Shown: positions 9,568-18,168 of the stretch, one piece after another | Position numbering within the stretch: the stretch's first letter is position 1 | How the letters are laid out: every line of letters starts with the position of its first letter | The notes under the pieces: generated by a model | The model's input: the letters and a program-made list of their open reading frames with translations, nothing else | Told to the model about the DNA's origin: nothing | Databases searched by the model: none | Assembly: GCF_018141405.1 (NCBI RefSeq) | Contig: NZ_CP058648.1 | Location: 1,131,001-1,195,000 of the forward strand | Reading direction: 5' to 3' | From: Serpentinicella alkaliphila | Lineage (GTDB): Bacteria; Bacillota; Clostridia; Peptostreptococcales; Natronincolaceae | DNA: 64,000 nucleotides | Translations under genes and position numbers: made by a program

Positions 9568-9597
9568 AAAAACCCGTTTTAAAAAACGGGTTTTTGT
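9568..9597 (+). terminator. Terminator of the pst-phoU operon
   Basis: The stem AAAACCCGTTTT / AAAACGGGTTTT, with T's continuing in the 3' arm, forms a classic intrinsic terminator. Confidence 0.85.
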
Positions 9598-9633
9598 GAT
9601 ATTCTATTTTCAGGGAAAATACTTGGAGGTGGA

Positions 9634-9993
9634 ATGAATATGGACAAAAAACAAATTGTAGCAATTATTTTAATGCCTTTATTAGCTATTGGTATCCTGT
9701 TTGGTGCTTCAGCACTAAATCCTGAGGCCCAGGCTGAGTTTTATGAAGGAGTTGGCAAAGGATATTATGGAGATATAAAGGTTAGAGTAGGAGTAGTAGA
9801 AGATAAAATCCACAGTATTGAAATAGTTGAAATTAGCGATACGCCTGGTTTTGGAGATAGTGCAGCTCAAACAGTAGCAGGAAGAATTATTGAAGCACAA
9901 TCTACAGAAGTTGATATAGTATCTGGGGCGACTTTATCAAGTCGTGGAACAATAGAAGCGGTTAACAATGCTTTAGAAAATGTTGAAAAATAA
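9634..9993 (+). CDS. Membrane-anchored FMN-binding domain protein
   Basis: A 119-residue protein: an N-terminal membrane anchor or signal (about 7-27), then a single FMN_bind domain. The sequence VSGATLSS places a threonine (T100) in the SGAT motif at which ApbE attaches FMN through a phosphoester in RnfG/NqrC-type domains. It is therefore probably a small flavinylated redox carrier outside the membrane. Two in-frame ATGs (9634 and 9640) follow GGAGG; either is possible. It has its own terminator and no partner redox genes nearby, so the electron donor and acceptor are unknown. Confidence 0.85.
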   Translation: MNMDKKQIVAIILMPLLAIGILFGASALNPEAQAEFYEGVGKGYYGDIKVRVGVVEDKIHSIEIVEISDTPGFGDSAAQTVAGRIIEAQSTEVDIVSGATLSSRGTIEAVNNALENVEK

Positions 9994-10010
9994 ATAATGT
10001 AAAAATAAAT

Positions 10011-10042
10011 GGGAACCTTATAAAATAGGTTCTTTATTTTTT
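10011..10042 (+). terminator. Terminator after the FMN-binding protein gene
   Basis: A short stem GGAACCT / AGGTTCT with an AT-rich loop, followed by TTATTTTTTTAT. Confidence 0.7.
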
Positions 10043-10053
10043 TATATATAATT

Positions 10054-10082
10054 TTGTAAAATAAACCAAATTATCGTATAAT
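10054..10082 (+). promoter_or_regulatory. SigA-type promoter of pepA
   Basis: TTGTAA (10054-10059), 17-nt spacer, TATAAT (10077-10082), 24 nt before the chosen ATG. Confidence 0.6.
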
Positions 10083-10105
10083 ATTTTTCGGAGGTGTTTT
10101 TAAGA

Positions 10106-11599
10106 ATGATTATAAAAAGTCAAAAAGACAATTCAAGAAACATTGTTGTTGATGCCCTGGTGTTAGGGATATACGAAGATGTTAAAAGTGTAAGAGAAGA
10201 TTTACAAATACTAGATGAAAAAATTGGTAATGCTATACAAAGTTTAATTAGAGATGAAGAATTTAAAGGTAAAAATAGCGAGCTAACTGTTATACATACT
10301 TTAGGAAAAATACCTGCAAAAAAAATAATTTTAGTAGGATTAGGAAAAACAAAGGATTTCAATGATGACACAGTACGAAAAGTTGCTGCTACAGCAATAA
10401 GGGCTGCAAATAAATCTAAGTGTAAAACTGTTGCCTTTGATTTATTAAATGGTATAACAAACTTAGAGATTAAAAAATCATCCCAATGTATTTGTGAAGG
10501 TTCTTTACTTGGATTATATAGTTTTAATAAATATAAAACAAACAATGAAAATAAACAGGCATATGTAAATGAAATATATATACTTACAAATGAAGATAAC
10601 AATAAAATAGAAGAGGGTATTTTAGTAGGCGAAGCCTTAGCTAAAGGTACTATTTTAGCAAGGGATTTAGTGAATGAGCCGGCAAACCATTTAACACCAA
10701 CCGAAATGGCGAATATAGCTAATAAAGTTGCAAAGGATAATGGATTTGAAATTGAAATTTTAGAGAGAGAAGACTTAGATAGATTGGGCATGGGATGCTT
10801 CGTTGCAGTAACTCAAGGTACAGAGCAACCACCAAAACTTGTAGTATTAAAATATAATGGTGGTAAGAAGGATGATGAGGTATTGGCATTAGTAGGAAAA
10901 GGGTTAACCTTTGATTCTGGTGGAATATCTATAAAGCCGAGTGCAGGAATGGAAGAAATGAAAGGGGATATGGCAGGAGCAGCGGCTGTTCTTGGTGCTA
11001 TGCACACTATTGGTAAGCTTAAGCCAAAGATTAATGTTATTGCAGTATTAGGTCTTTGTGAAAATATGCCTTCGGGTAGAGCTATAAAGCCAGGGGATGT
11101 AGTGACTTCCATGGCTGGTAAAACCGTAGAGATTATTAATACAGATGCTGAGGGAAGATTAGTATTAGCTGATTGCATGGGTTATGCTAAAAAATTAGGA
11201 GCTACAAAGATTGTTGATTTAGCAACTTTAACTGGAGCATGTTTAGTAGCCCTTGGAACAACTACAACAGCTTTAATTACTAATAATGAAGAATGGATGG
11301 GACAGTTAGTTAAGGCAGCCAATGAAGCTAATGAAATGGTTTGGCAATTACCTTCATACCCTGAATATGGCGAATTAATAAAGAGTAGCATTGCTGATTT
11401 AAAAAATACTGGTGGTAGATACGCAGGTACAATAACTGCAGGATTATTTATCGGAGAATTTGCTGGAGAAACACCATGGGTACATATGGATATTGCTGGA
11501 ACTGCTTGGTCTGCTAAAGAAGCAGGCTATAGCGCAAAGGGCGGAACTGGAGTGGCAGTAAGAACACTTTATTACCTAGCAAGAAACTTAGAAAACTAA
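10106..11599 (+). CDS. pepA: Leucyl aminopeptidase (M17 family)
   Basis: A 497-residue cytoplasmic zinc/manganese aminopeptidase that removes N-terminal residues from peptides. The catalytic C-terminal domain (about 165-495) has the metal and lysine motif FDSGGISIKPSAGMEEMKGD and the family signature NTDAEGRLVLAD. The N-terminal half is the less conserved macro-like domain. I choose the ATG at 10106, ten nt after GGAGGTG; a GTG four codons upstream lies inside that ribosome site. It appears monocistronic, with a promoter just upstream and a terminator after. Confidence 0.96.
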   Translation: MIIKSQKDNSRNIVVDALVLGIYEDVKSVREDLQILDEKIGNAIQSLIRDEEFKGKNSELTVIHTLGKIPAKKIILVGLGKTKDFNDDTVRKVAATAIRAANKSKCKTVAFDLLNGITNLEIKKSSQCICEGSLLGLYSFNKYKTNNENKQAYVNEIYILTNEDNNKIEEGILVGEALAKGTILARDLVNEPANHLTPTEMANIANKVAKDNGFEIEILEREDLDRLGMGCFVAVTQGTEQPPKLVVLKYNGGKKDDEVLALVGKGLTFDSGGISIKPSAGMEEMKGDMAGAAAVLGAMHTIGKLKPKINVIAVLGLCENMPSGRAIKPGDVVTSMAGKTVEIINTDAEGRLVLADCMGYAKKLGATKIVDLATLTGACLVALGTTTTALITNNEEWMGQLVKAANEANEMVWQLPSYPEYGELIKSSIADLKNTGGRYAGTITAGLFIGEFAGETPWVHMDIAGTAWSAKEAGYSAKGGTGVAVRTLYYLARNLEN

Positions 11600-11624
11600 A
11601 ATTTAATTATATAGCTTAAAAAAC

Positions 11625-11655
11625 AAACAGTCTTCGTTAAGAAGGCTGTTTTGTC
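11625..11655 (+). terminator. Terminator of pepA
   Basis: The stem AACAGTCTTC / GAAGGCTGTT (one G-U pair) with a GTTAA loop, followed by TTGTCGTTT. Confidence 0.7.
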
Positions 11656-11739
11656 GTTTAAGAAGTAATAGAGAGAGTATAACAAAGTACTGAATTAGTT
11701 ATATTAGATATGTGGGCATAGAAATGGAGGTTTATTTTT

Positions 11740-12276
11740 ATGAATGATATTAAAGAAATGTATGATCTAGTTGTTAAGGCACATGAAAATTTGTACGATT
11801 ACTGGTTAAAAAATATTCTATTTACTTGGCAGTGGTGGATAGGTGTCCTATTAACTATACTACCATGGGCTATATGGATAAAATATAGGAGAAAAGAAAG
11901 TACTACTAGATTACTATTTGCTGGTACTGTTACAATAATTATTACTTATTTTCTAGATCTTATAGGTACTATCTTGGGACTTTGGTATTATAAATGGAAG
12001 GTTATACCTTTAATACCTACATATATGCCCTGGGATTATACTTTATTTCCTGTTTCAATAATGTTTTTTTTGCAAGTTAAACCTAATGCAAGTAAGTATA
12101 CTAAATCTTTTATATTTTCAATTATGAGTGTAGGGTTTGAAAAACTTTTTGTCTGGTTAGACTTTTATAAAGAAGTTAGATGGAGATCATTGTATTCCTT
12201 TCCAATATATATAGTTATATACTTGATTGTGGATTGCGTTGTGAGACAGAATTACTATAAAGAATTGAAAGAGTAA
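11740..12276 (+). CDS. CBO0543-like membrane protein
   Basis: A 178-residue protein with about five hydrophobic segments (30-50, 60-85, 100-118, 125-145, 150-168) and a Trp-rich first helix (WQWWIGVLLTILPWAIW). The pattern resembles the CBO0543 family of small clostridial and bacillar integral membrane proteins, whose function is unknown. The start is ATG after GGAGG. It is followed 28 nt later by a second protein of the same general type, so the two probably form a pair. Confidence 0.7.
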   Translation: MNDIKEMYDLVVKAHENLYDYWLKNILFTWQWWIGVLLTILPWAIWIKYRRKESTTRLLFAGTVTIIITYFLDLIGTILGLWYYKWKVIPLIPTYMPWDYTLFPVSIMFFLQVKPNASKYTKSFIFSIMSVGFEKLFVWLDFYKEVRWRSLYSFPIYIVIYLIVDCVVRQNYYKELKE

Positions 12277-12304
12277 GCAATAATATTCCTACGAGGTGAG
12301 TTTT

Positions 12305-12817
12305 ATGGACTATTTTCATTTTATAATTGCAATAGTTTCAGTTATTTTTTGTTATATATTTGGTGCTTGGCAGCATTGGGAAAAATACTATGCCACAATC
12401 TTATTCTTTATACTTGGAGATTTAATTTATAATATTGTTTTTTCAAAGAAGTTACTTTGGAAATATAATAGCAAAGCTTTGAATCACTCCTTAATAAATC
12501 TATTAGTGGCATTCACCGTATACCCATCTACGGTGCTAGTATATTTTGCTTTTTATCCTGACACCTTATTGTTTAGAGTGGTATATATACTTATTTGGAC
12601 ATTTGCTTATACTATTGTAGAGTATGTCGGTTTAAAACTAAAATATTTTGAGCATCAATATGGTTGGAACACAATCGCTACTATTATTTTTAATATGGGT
12701 ATATTTATAATTCTTCCATTACATCAGATTAAACCGCCTTATGCTTGGACTATGTCTTTAGTAGGGTTGATATTTACTTTGAAATTATATGAAGTAAATG
12801 TTTTAAAGCTAGATTAG
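12305..12817 (+). CDS. CBO0543-like membrane protein, second copy
   Basis: 170 residues with about five predicted transmembrane helices. It shares with its upstream neighbour the overall layout: a Trp-containing short N-terminal segment, a central YFAFYPDTLLFRVVYI-type helix and a C-terminal helix. Sequence identity between the two is low by eye. I place the start at the ATG at 12305, eight nt after GAGGTG; a GTG three codons upstream overlaps the ribosome site. The function is unknown. Confidence 0.65.
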   Translation: MDYFHFIIAIVSVIFCYIFGAWQHWEKYYATILFFILGDLIYNIVFSKKLLWKYNSKALNHSLINLLVAFTVYPSTVLVYFAFYPDTLLFRVVYILIWTFAYTIVEYVGLKLKYFEHQYGWNTIATIIFNMGIFIILPLHQIKPPYAWTMSLVGLIFTLKLYEVNVLKLD

Positions 12818-12872
12818 ATAGTTAATTGCTCAATACCTATATTATTTTAAATTTCTAGAATTGCATTTCTTT

Positions 12873-13121
12873 TTAAATCTCTTCTTTGGCTTTCAAAATA
12901 GCCTCTTTCACTTGCTCTACTGAAGGTAATCTACCTGATATATAGATTTTGTTGTTTATTTTAAGAGTAGGTGGGGAAAGGATACCCTCGTTAAGTATAG
13001 ATTGAATATCATTGATAACCTCAAAATCTACTTTTATTTGTAGCTCTTCTAAGGCTCGTATTAATATATTTTCAAGCTTTCCACCCTTGCAACAAACAAC
13101 TTCAAATATTTTAATATTCAT
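12873..13121 (-). CDS. Thioredoxin-fold small protein lacking a CXXC motif
   Basis: An 82-residue protein on the minus strand, starting at an ATG preceded by AGAGGTG. Its pattern (IKIFEVVCCKGGKLENILIRALEEL, a central VINDIQSILNEGI and a cis-Pro-like PPTLKINNKIYISGRLPS) fits the small glutaredoxin/thioredoxin-like 'redox-active disulfide protein 2' group. In that group a CXXC normally follows the first strand; here there is an adjacent Cys pair (C9-C10) followed by KGGK. Disulfide exchange by the normal route is therefore doubtful; metal binding or another thiol role is possible. It is transcribed against its neighbours. Confidence 0.65.
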   Translation of the reverse strand: MNIKIFEVVCCKGGKLENILIRALEELQIKVDFEVINDIQSILNEGILSPPTLKINNKIYISGRLPSVEQVKEAILKAKEEI

Positions 13122-13286
13122 ATTTAATCACCTCTTTTACTTTTATCTATATTATATCCATATAAATTATTATGTATATGCATAGGGATATAAAATTATG
13201 CACAATGGTTTGTAAAAGTTCATATTATATATTACGATAGGTGTTCCATAAAACAGTATTATTCAAAAGAGTAGGGGGTAGAGGGG

Positions 13287-14711
13287 TTGAATAATTCAGT
13301 AGAACTTTATATTAAAGTATATGATGTATTAAATAAAGAAGTTAAACAAATGGAACTAGAAGAGTTAATAAAGGAGTTAGTAGCAGCAACAATGCCACTA
13401 ACTTTTCATATAGAAAGTTTAAAAAGCCAAGCTGTTATTATGCGAACAAATATTATGAGACAAATGAAAATATATGGGGGGAAAGGTGTAGGAAAAGGTA
13501 TTGGGGCAGATATATCTACAGACTATTATCCTAATCTTATGCCGTTAGAATCCTATAATGAAGTATGGGGAAAAGATTATTTTAATAATTTAGAAATATT
13601 AAATAGGGTTACAGAGGAGACTGAAGCCCAAGTGATTTTTTTGCAAGATAAATTAATCGAAGCTAGATTTCATCCTGTTTGTGGCGGGTCTACAGAAAAT
13701 AGTGAGAATGTAGATGGGAATATAGTTAATTATCTGCGAAAAGTATTATGTAATTACTGTAAAGAAGCAGTATATTATAAGGAGTATAAGGATATTACAT
13801 TAGACGAGATAGAAAAAAAGCTTGGTGTCAGATTTATTAAAACATTACCTATTAAAAACATGGCTATCGAAGAAATGTTTGATAATATTACGAGGGATGA
13901 AGAGGGTAGAGTAGTGAAGTTAAGTATAGCTGGGAAAGAGTTTAGTGGAAAAGAAGTAATGGAACTGCTAGAACTAAACTCCACAAGATTTAGTTGGAGA
14001 CCTGAAAAAATTAGATTTTATACACGAGGAAAAGGTGATGGTCTAGGTTTGTGTTTATACGGCTCAAACGAAATGGCCTGTAGAGGCAAGAAATACGATG
14101 AAATAATTAAATACTACTATACTGGAGTTAGTATAGAAAAAATTGAAAAAGTAAGCATAAATTGCCCTCTTAAAGGTAAAGATATAGTAATTGATCCAGG
14201 ACATGGCGGAGATAATTGTAGTGATTATAGAAGTAGTACTGGACATAGAGAAAAAGATATTTGTTTAGACATATGCAACTTACTCAAGGAAAGTTTAGAA
14301 AGCTTAGGGGCTAAGGTCTATATGACAAGAAGTGAGGATGTAAATGTTCCCTTAAGTGAAAGAGCCTATTATGCTAACAAAATTCAGCCTCAGTTTTTTC
14401 TGACTATTCATCAAAACTATTATAGTGAACCGAGTATTTCTGGTGCTGAAATATATTATTATCGTGGAGATATCGAAGCAATGCTACTTGGTCAGAAAAT
14501 AATGGAACAAATTAATAATAGAGTAGGTCTAATTAATAGAGGAGTAAGGCCTGCAGATTTTTATTTGTTAAGAGATGTTAAGGTAAGTTCATTGCATATA
14601 GAATTAGGCTACTTATCTAATGATAATGACTTAAAATTGTTAACTGATGATATGACTAAGAAGGATTTAGCTGAATCTATTGCAAAAGGGTTGTTGAGCT
14701 ACTATCTATAG
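13287..14711 (+). CDS. SpoIID domain - N-acetylmuramoyl-L-alanine amidase fusion
   Basis: A 474-residue two-domain peptidoglycan hydrolase. Residues about 10-285 form a SpoIID/LytB-type domain: MPLTFHIESLKSQAVIMRT holds E43 at the position of the SpoIID lytic transglycosylase catalytic Glu, and the end reads GDGLGLCLYGSNEMACRGK. Residues about 290-474 form an Amidase_3 domain with all four key residues: H306 (DPGHGG), E322 (HREKDI), H375 (TIHQNY) and E439 (HIELGY). Cys/His positions H129, C132, C155 and C158 could bind metal, as reported for clostridial SpoIID. The start is TTG after GTAGGGGGT; an in-frame stop just upstream rules out extension. No signal peptide or membrane segment is visible, which is odd for a wall enzyme. 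A sporulation role is inferred. Confidence 0.85.
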   Translation: MNNSVELYIKVYDVLNKEVKQMELEELIKELVAATMPLTFHIESLKSQAVIMRTNIMRQMKIYGGKGVGKGIGADISTDYYPNLMPLESYNEVWGKDYFNNLEILNRVTEETEAQVIFLQDKLIEARFHPVCGGSTENSENVDGNIVNYLRKVLCNYCKEAVYYKEYKDITLDEIEKKLGVRFIKTLPIKNMAIEEMFDNITRDEEGRVVKLSIAGKEFSGKEVMELLELNSTRFSWRPEKIRFYTRGKGDGLGLCLYGSNEMACRGKKYDEIIKYYYTGVSIEKIEKVSINCPLKGKDIVIDPGHGGDNCSDYRSSTGHREKDICLDICNLLKESLESLGAKVYMTRSEDVNVPLSERAYYANKIQPQFFLTIHQNYYSEPSISGAEIYYYRGDIEAMLLGQKIMEQINNRVGLINRGVRPADFYLLRDVKVSSLHIELGYLSNDNDLKLLTDDMTKKDLAESIAKGLLSYYL

Positions 14712-14769
14712 GTTTGAAAAAACTGTAGAATTGAGTCGGAAATATTTTTTTGTATAATTAAAATTACAA

Positions 14770-14843
14770 TTGACAAGTTGTATTTTGTCAGTGTAAAATA
14801 TAATGTTAAAACATTTGACAACCATTTCGAAATATGTTATGAT
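14770..14843 (+). promoter_or_regulatory. Tandem SigA promoters of veg
   Basis: The proximal promoter is near consensus: TTGACA (14815-14820), 17-nt spacer, TATGAT (14838-14843). An upstream TTGACA (14770-14775) with TAAAAT 18 nt further on could be a second promoter. The Bacillus veg promoter is known to be very strong. Confidence 0.75.
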
Positions 14844-14876
14844 TGTCTTGTGAAAGAATTGAAAGTGGGTGGTTGT

Positions 14877-15143
14877 TTGGCTGACAAGAGCACATTAAAC
14901 GATATCAGAAAAAGTATCGAGGGTTACGTAGGATACAAGGTGACGTTAAAAGCAAACAAAGGCCGTAAAAGGGTTATGGTTCGTGAAGGAGTTATAGAAA
15001 ACGCATATCCAAATATTTTCGTAGTTAAAATTGATGGTGAGTTCGATTCTATACGAAGAGTATCCTATAGTTATTCAGATGTATTGACAGAAACTGTACA
15101 ATTAACAGTAAGCGATGACAATAAAAGTATAAAAGTTAGTTAA
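14877..15143 (+). CDS. veg: Veg protein
   Basis: An 88-residue small basic protein homologous to Bacillus Veg, which is reported to stimulate biofilm-matrix expression and to be highly expressed in vegetative cells. Conserved stretches are TLKANKGRKR, AYPNIFVVKIDG and RVSYSYSDVLTETVQLT. The likely start is TTG (14877) after AGTGGGTGG. Upstream in-frame ATG candidates would overlap the promoter and add residues absent from the family. The short gene is bracketed by a strong promoter and a terminator. Confidence 0.93.
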   Translation: MADKSTLNDIRKSIEGYVGYKVTLKANKGRKRVMVREGVIENAYPNIFVVKIDGEFDSIRRVSYSYSDVLTETVQLTVSDDNKSIKVS

Positions 15144-15145
15144 TA

Positions 15146-15170
15146 AAAACCGCCAAAGGCGGTTTTTATT
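15146..15170 (+). terminator. Terminator of veg
   Basis: AAAACCGCC AAA GGCGGTTTTTATT: an 8-9 bp GC-rich stem with a triloop and T tract. Confidence 0.88.
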
Positions 15171-15181
15171 ATATCTAAATG

Positions 15182-15235
15182 TTGATTTTGAAAAAAACTA
15201 TTGGTATAATATTTATACATATTATTGCATAAATA
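15182..15235 (+). promoter_or_regulatory. Promoter and possible ARG box of ornithine carbamoyltransferase gene
   Basis: TTGATT (15182-15187), 17-nt spacer, TATAAT (15205-15210). Just downstream, an inverted repeat TATTTAT / ATAAATA (15210-15216 / 15229-15235) encloses ACATATTATTGC, which loosely resembles an ArgR half-site pair. The promoter is well supported; the ArgR reading is tentative. Confidence 0.55.
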
Positions 15236-15260
15236 TAAGTAGTTAATAGGAGGTTTATTA

Positions 15261-16253
15261 ATGCCAGTTAATTTAAAGGGAAGAAGCTTGCTAACATTAA
15301 AGGATTTTTCTCCTGCAGAAATTATGTATTTATTAGAATTATCAAAGGACTTAAAAATAAAGAAAAGAATGGGCTTGAAGGAAAAACTATTAGAGGGTAA
15401 AAATATAGTCCTATTATTTGAGAAAACATCTACTAGAACTAGATGTGCATTTGAAGTTGCCGCACTAGATGAAGGGGCTCACGTAACTTTTTTAGGATCC
15501 AATGATTCACAAATTGGAAAAAAGGAGTCTATTGAGGATACTGCAAAAGTTTTAGGCAGATATTATGACGGAATAGAGTTTAGAGGATATAAGCAGGAAA
15601 CTGTTGAAGCATTAGCTAAACACTCTGGAGTACCTGTATGGAATGGGCTTACAGATTTATATCATCCAACTCAAATATTAGCAGATATGTTAACTATAAT
15701 GGAGCATGTACATAAGCCTTTAAATAAGGTGAAGTTTACTTATGTAGGTGATGCTAGAAATAATATGGGTAACTCTCTACTAATAGGGGCTACGAAAATG
15801 GGAATGGATTTTAGAGCCGTAGCACCCAAGTCCTTATTCCCTTCAGAGGAACTAGTTAATGAAATGAAAGAGCAGGCAAAGGTTACTGGAGCTAAAATAA
15901 CCCTGACTGAAGACGTAAACGAAGGAGTTAAGGATACGGATGTAATCTATACGGACGTATGGGTTTCTATGGGAGAGGAAAGTCAGTTTGAGGAAAGAAT
16001 TAAGCTCTTAAGAAAATATCAGGTCGATTTGGATATGATAAAGGCAACTGAAAACCCTGGTGTAATTTTTATGCACTGCCTGCCGGCATTCCATGATTTA
16101 GAAACTTCCGTTGGACAAGAAATTTATGAAAAGTTTGGACTAAAGGAAATGGAAGTTACTGATGAAGTGTTCAGAAGTAAACATTCTGTTGTATTTGATG
16201 AGGCAGAAAATAGAATGCATACAATAAAGGCTGTTATGGTAGCTACATTATAA
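15261..16253 (+). CDS. argF: Ornithine carbamoyltransferase
   Basis: A 330-residue cytoplasmic enzyme that interconverts ornithine plus carbamoyl phosphate and citrulline. The carbamoyl phosphate site is [13 protein letters not shown], with HPTQ further on, and the ornithine loop is MHCLPAFHD. The segment [23 protein letters not shown] resembles catabolic ArcB-type enzymes as well as ArgF. With no other arginine genes alongside, anabolic or catabolic direction cannot be settled. A good promoter and terminator frame it as a single-gene unit. Confidence 0.95.
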   Translation: MPVNLKGRSLLTLKDFSPAEIMYLLELSKDLKIKKRMGLKEKLLEGKNIVLLFEKTSTRTRCAFEVAALDEGAHVTFLGSNDSQIGKKESIEDTAKVLGRYYDGIEFRGYKQETVEALAKHSGVPVWNGLTDLYHPTQILADMLTIMEHVHKPLNKVKFTYVGDARNNMGNSLLIGATKMGMDFRAVAPKSLFPSEELVNEMKEQAKVTGAKITLTEDVNEGVKDTDVIYTDVWVSMGEESQFEERIKLLRKYQVDLDMIKATENPGVIFMHCLPAFHDLETSVGQEIYEKFGLKEMEVTDEVFRSKHSVVFDEAENRMHTIKAVMVATL

Positions 16254-16280
16254 AAATAAAATAAAAATTTTGTACAAGAA

Positions 16281-16313
16281 AGAAGTGAAATTAAATTTTC
16301 ACTTCTTTTTTTA
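16281..16313 (+). terminator. Terminator of the ornithine carbamoyltransferase gene
   Basis: GAAGTGAAA / TTTCACTTC stem with a short AT loop, followed by seven T. Confidence 0.88.
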
Positions 16314-16442
16314 TGAAACAGGCATATATTTATATAGAAATTTTATAATTTCAAGAAATATTTTATAGCTTTCTAACATAAATATTTTTAAGACAAATAT
16401 GATGTAGTAATAGCAAGATTCTATTTTAGAGGAGGGTATAAC

Positions 16443-18017
16443 ATGCCTGTAGAATTGGTAAAAGACATGTTTAAGGCAGAGCAACTTTTAGGTGAGAATA
16501 TGGCTCAGGCGATTGTTGAAGGAGATATTATAGTTCCTGATTCAAAGCCTGATATTACAAGAATTTTAACAGTTGATGGCTCTATCTTTGTTAACAAAAA
16601 AGAAGCAAAGGATAATAACCTAGCGGTAGAGGGTACAATTTATTTTAAAATACTATACGCATCAGATAAAGGGGATGATCCACTCTATAATATGGATAGC
16701 GCAACGGAATTTAAGCAGACTATAGAAATCCCTGGTTTAACATCAAAAATGGAAAGTGATGTAGCAGTAGAAATAGAGCATGTTGATTATTCAATTAATA
16801 ACGACAGAAAAATTGGTGTAAAGGCAGTAATAAATATTCTAGCTAGAGGTATTGAGGAAAAGGATATTGAAATAGCGAAAGATGTTGATGGAGTAGAGGA
16901 TGTTGAGTTGTTAAAGAATACAATAAAGTATTCAACAGTGGTTGGTTCAAATTCTTCAAACACTTTAATTAAGGATGCCTTTGAATTAGATGAAGATATG
17001 GATCCTATAAAGGAAATATTGAATTGGAATGGAAAAGCTATAGCTAGAGAAGTGAAGGTGGCAGAAGGCAAGGTAATAGCTGCTGGGACTTTATTTATTG
17101 AACTTCTATACATAGCCGATGATGAAGAGTATACTCTTAATGTTCTAAAAAAAGAAATTCCATTTACACATTTTATAGAAATCCCTAAGGCTAATACTGA
17201 TATGCAGTGTGCAATTAATATGAGCTTGGAAGAATTATCTACGGAATTGAAAGAAAACGTACAGGGAGTTAGAAAAATACTTGAGTTCGAAGGAATAGTA
17301 AAACTTCAAGCTAAAGTAAAAGATATTCTTGAAAAGGAATTTTTGGTTGATGCATATTCTCCAACTAAGTTTTTAAAAGTTGAAAAGACTAAGCTATCAT
17401 ATAATGAAGCAGTGGGAGTTAACAAAACTCAAATGCAGTTCAGAGACACTTTGCAAGTTCCTAAAACTAACCCACCAGTGATTAAAGTATTATCTGTACA
17501 AACAAAACCTATTTTGACAGACTACAATTTGTTAGGAAGTAAAGTGAATGTTGAAGGTATACTGGAAGCTGTAGTTCTTTATACGGCAGAGGATAACTTC
17601 CAACCAATTTATAGCTTTACTCAGGAGCTACCATTTAAGTATGCTATAGACATGGATAATGTAGATAGTGACGCTTCCGCTGAAGTTTCTTTAATCGTTC
17701 AAGAGGCTGAAAGTACATTAATAAATGGACAGCAAGTGGATCTTAAGGTAAATATATTAATAACCTGTGACTGCTATACTAGTAAGAGTGTAGAGGTTGT
17801 ATCAGGTGTTGAAGAGCTAGATGAGATTAAAAACTTGAGCCAAAAACCGAGCTTAACAATATACTTCTATCAGAAGGGTGATTCCTTATGGAAGGTTGCA
17901 AAGAGGTATAATACAACAGTTAAGCAGCTTATGGAAACTAATAATATAGATAGCCCTGAGGATGTAAAGGCCGGGGATCATCTAATAATTGAGAAGACAT
18001 ATAGCTTTAAATTTTAA
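16443..18017 (+). CDS. SPOCS (DUF3794) and LysM domain protein
   Basis: A 524-residue protein. The bulk consists of SPOCS/DUF3794-type beta-rich units: the first about 5-150, a second about 160-320 and a third about 340-460, recognisable by recurring 'V.VEGTI.FKILYASD' and 'A.G.LFIELLYIAD' patterns. The C-terminus is a LysM domain (FYQKGDSLWKVAKRYNTT, about 475-522) that binds peptidoglycan. Such proteins are widespread in Clostridia and are thought to sit in spore outer layers or the cortex surface; the precise function is unknown. There is no signal peptide, consistent with synthesis in the mother cell. The start is ATG after GAGGAGGG. It lies just upstream of ispE and has its own terminator. 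Confidence 0.88.
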   Translation: MPVELVKDMFKAEQLLGENMAQAIVEGDIIVPDSKPDITRILTVDGSIFVNKKEAKDNNLAVEGTIYFKILYASDKGDDPLYNMDSATEFKQTIEIPGLTSKMESDVAVEIEHVDYSINNDRKIGVKAVINILARGIEEKDIEIAKDVDGVEDVELLKNTIKYSTVVGSNSSNTLIKDAFELDEDMDPIKEILNWNGKAIAREVKVAEGKVIAAGTLFIELLYIADDEEYTLNVLKKEIPFTHFIEIPKANTDMQCAINMSLEELSTELKENVQGVRKILEFEGIVKLQAKVKDILEKEFLVDAYSPTKFLKVEKTKLSYNEAVGVNKTQMQFRDTLQVPKTNPPVIKVLSVQTKPILTDYNLLGSKVNVEGILEAVVLYTAEDNFQPIYSFTQELPFKYAIDMDNVDSDASAEVSLIVQEAESTLINGQQVDLKVNILITCDCYTSKSVEVVSGVEELDEIKNLSQKPSLTIYFYQKGDSLWKVAKRYNTTVKQLMETNNIDSPEDVKAGDHLIIEKTYSFKF

Positions 18018-18049
18018 GTTTTCAGATTGAGTATTGAACAATAGAATAT

Positions 18050-18085
18050 AAAGACCGCAGCCAAAAATACACTGCGGTCTTTTAT
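18050..18085 (+). terminator. Terminator of the SPOCS-LysM gene
   Basis: A perfect 11-bp stem AAAGACCGCAG / CTGCGGTCTTT with an 11-nt loop and T's at the end. Confidence 0.85.
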
Positions 18086-18168
18086 AAATATTATTGATTT
18101 CTGATGGAATACTTTATGGTATTATAGTAAGTGGGGTAATAAATATGGGGTTGTAAGGGGAGAAGGTC

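Noticed and set aside
10120-10791. Minus-strand frame of 223 codons within pepA
   Set aside because: Opposite a clear aminopeptidase; no supporting signals, so it is treated as a mirror frame.
16330-16365. Dyad-like AATTTCAAGAAATATT before the SPOCS gene, considered as a CodY box
   Set aside because: Too many mismatches to the CodY consensus in a very AT-rich gap; chance matches are expected.
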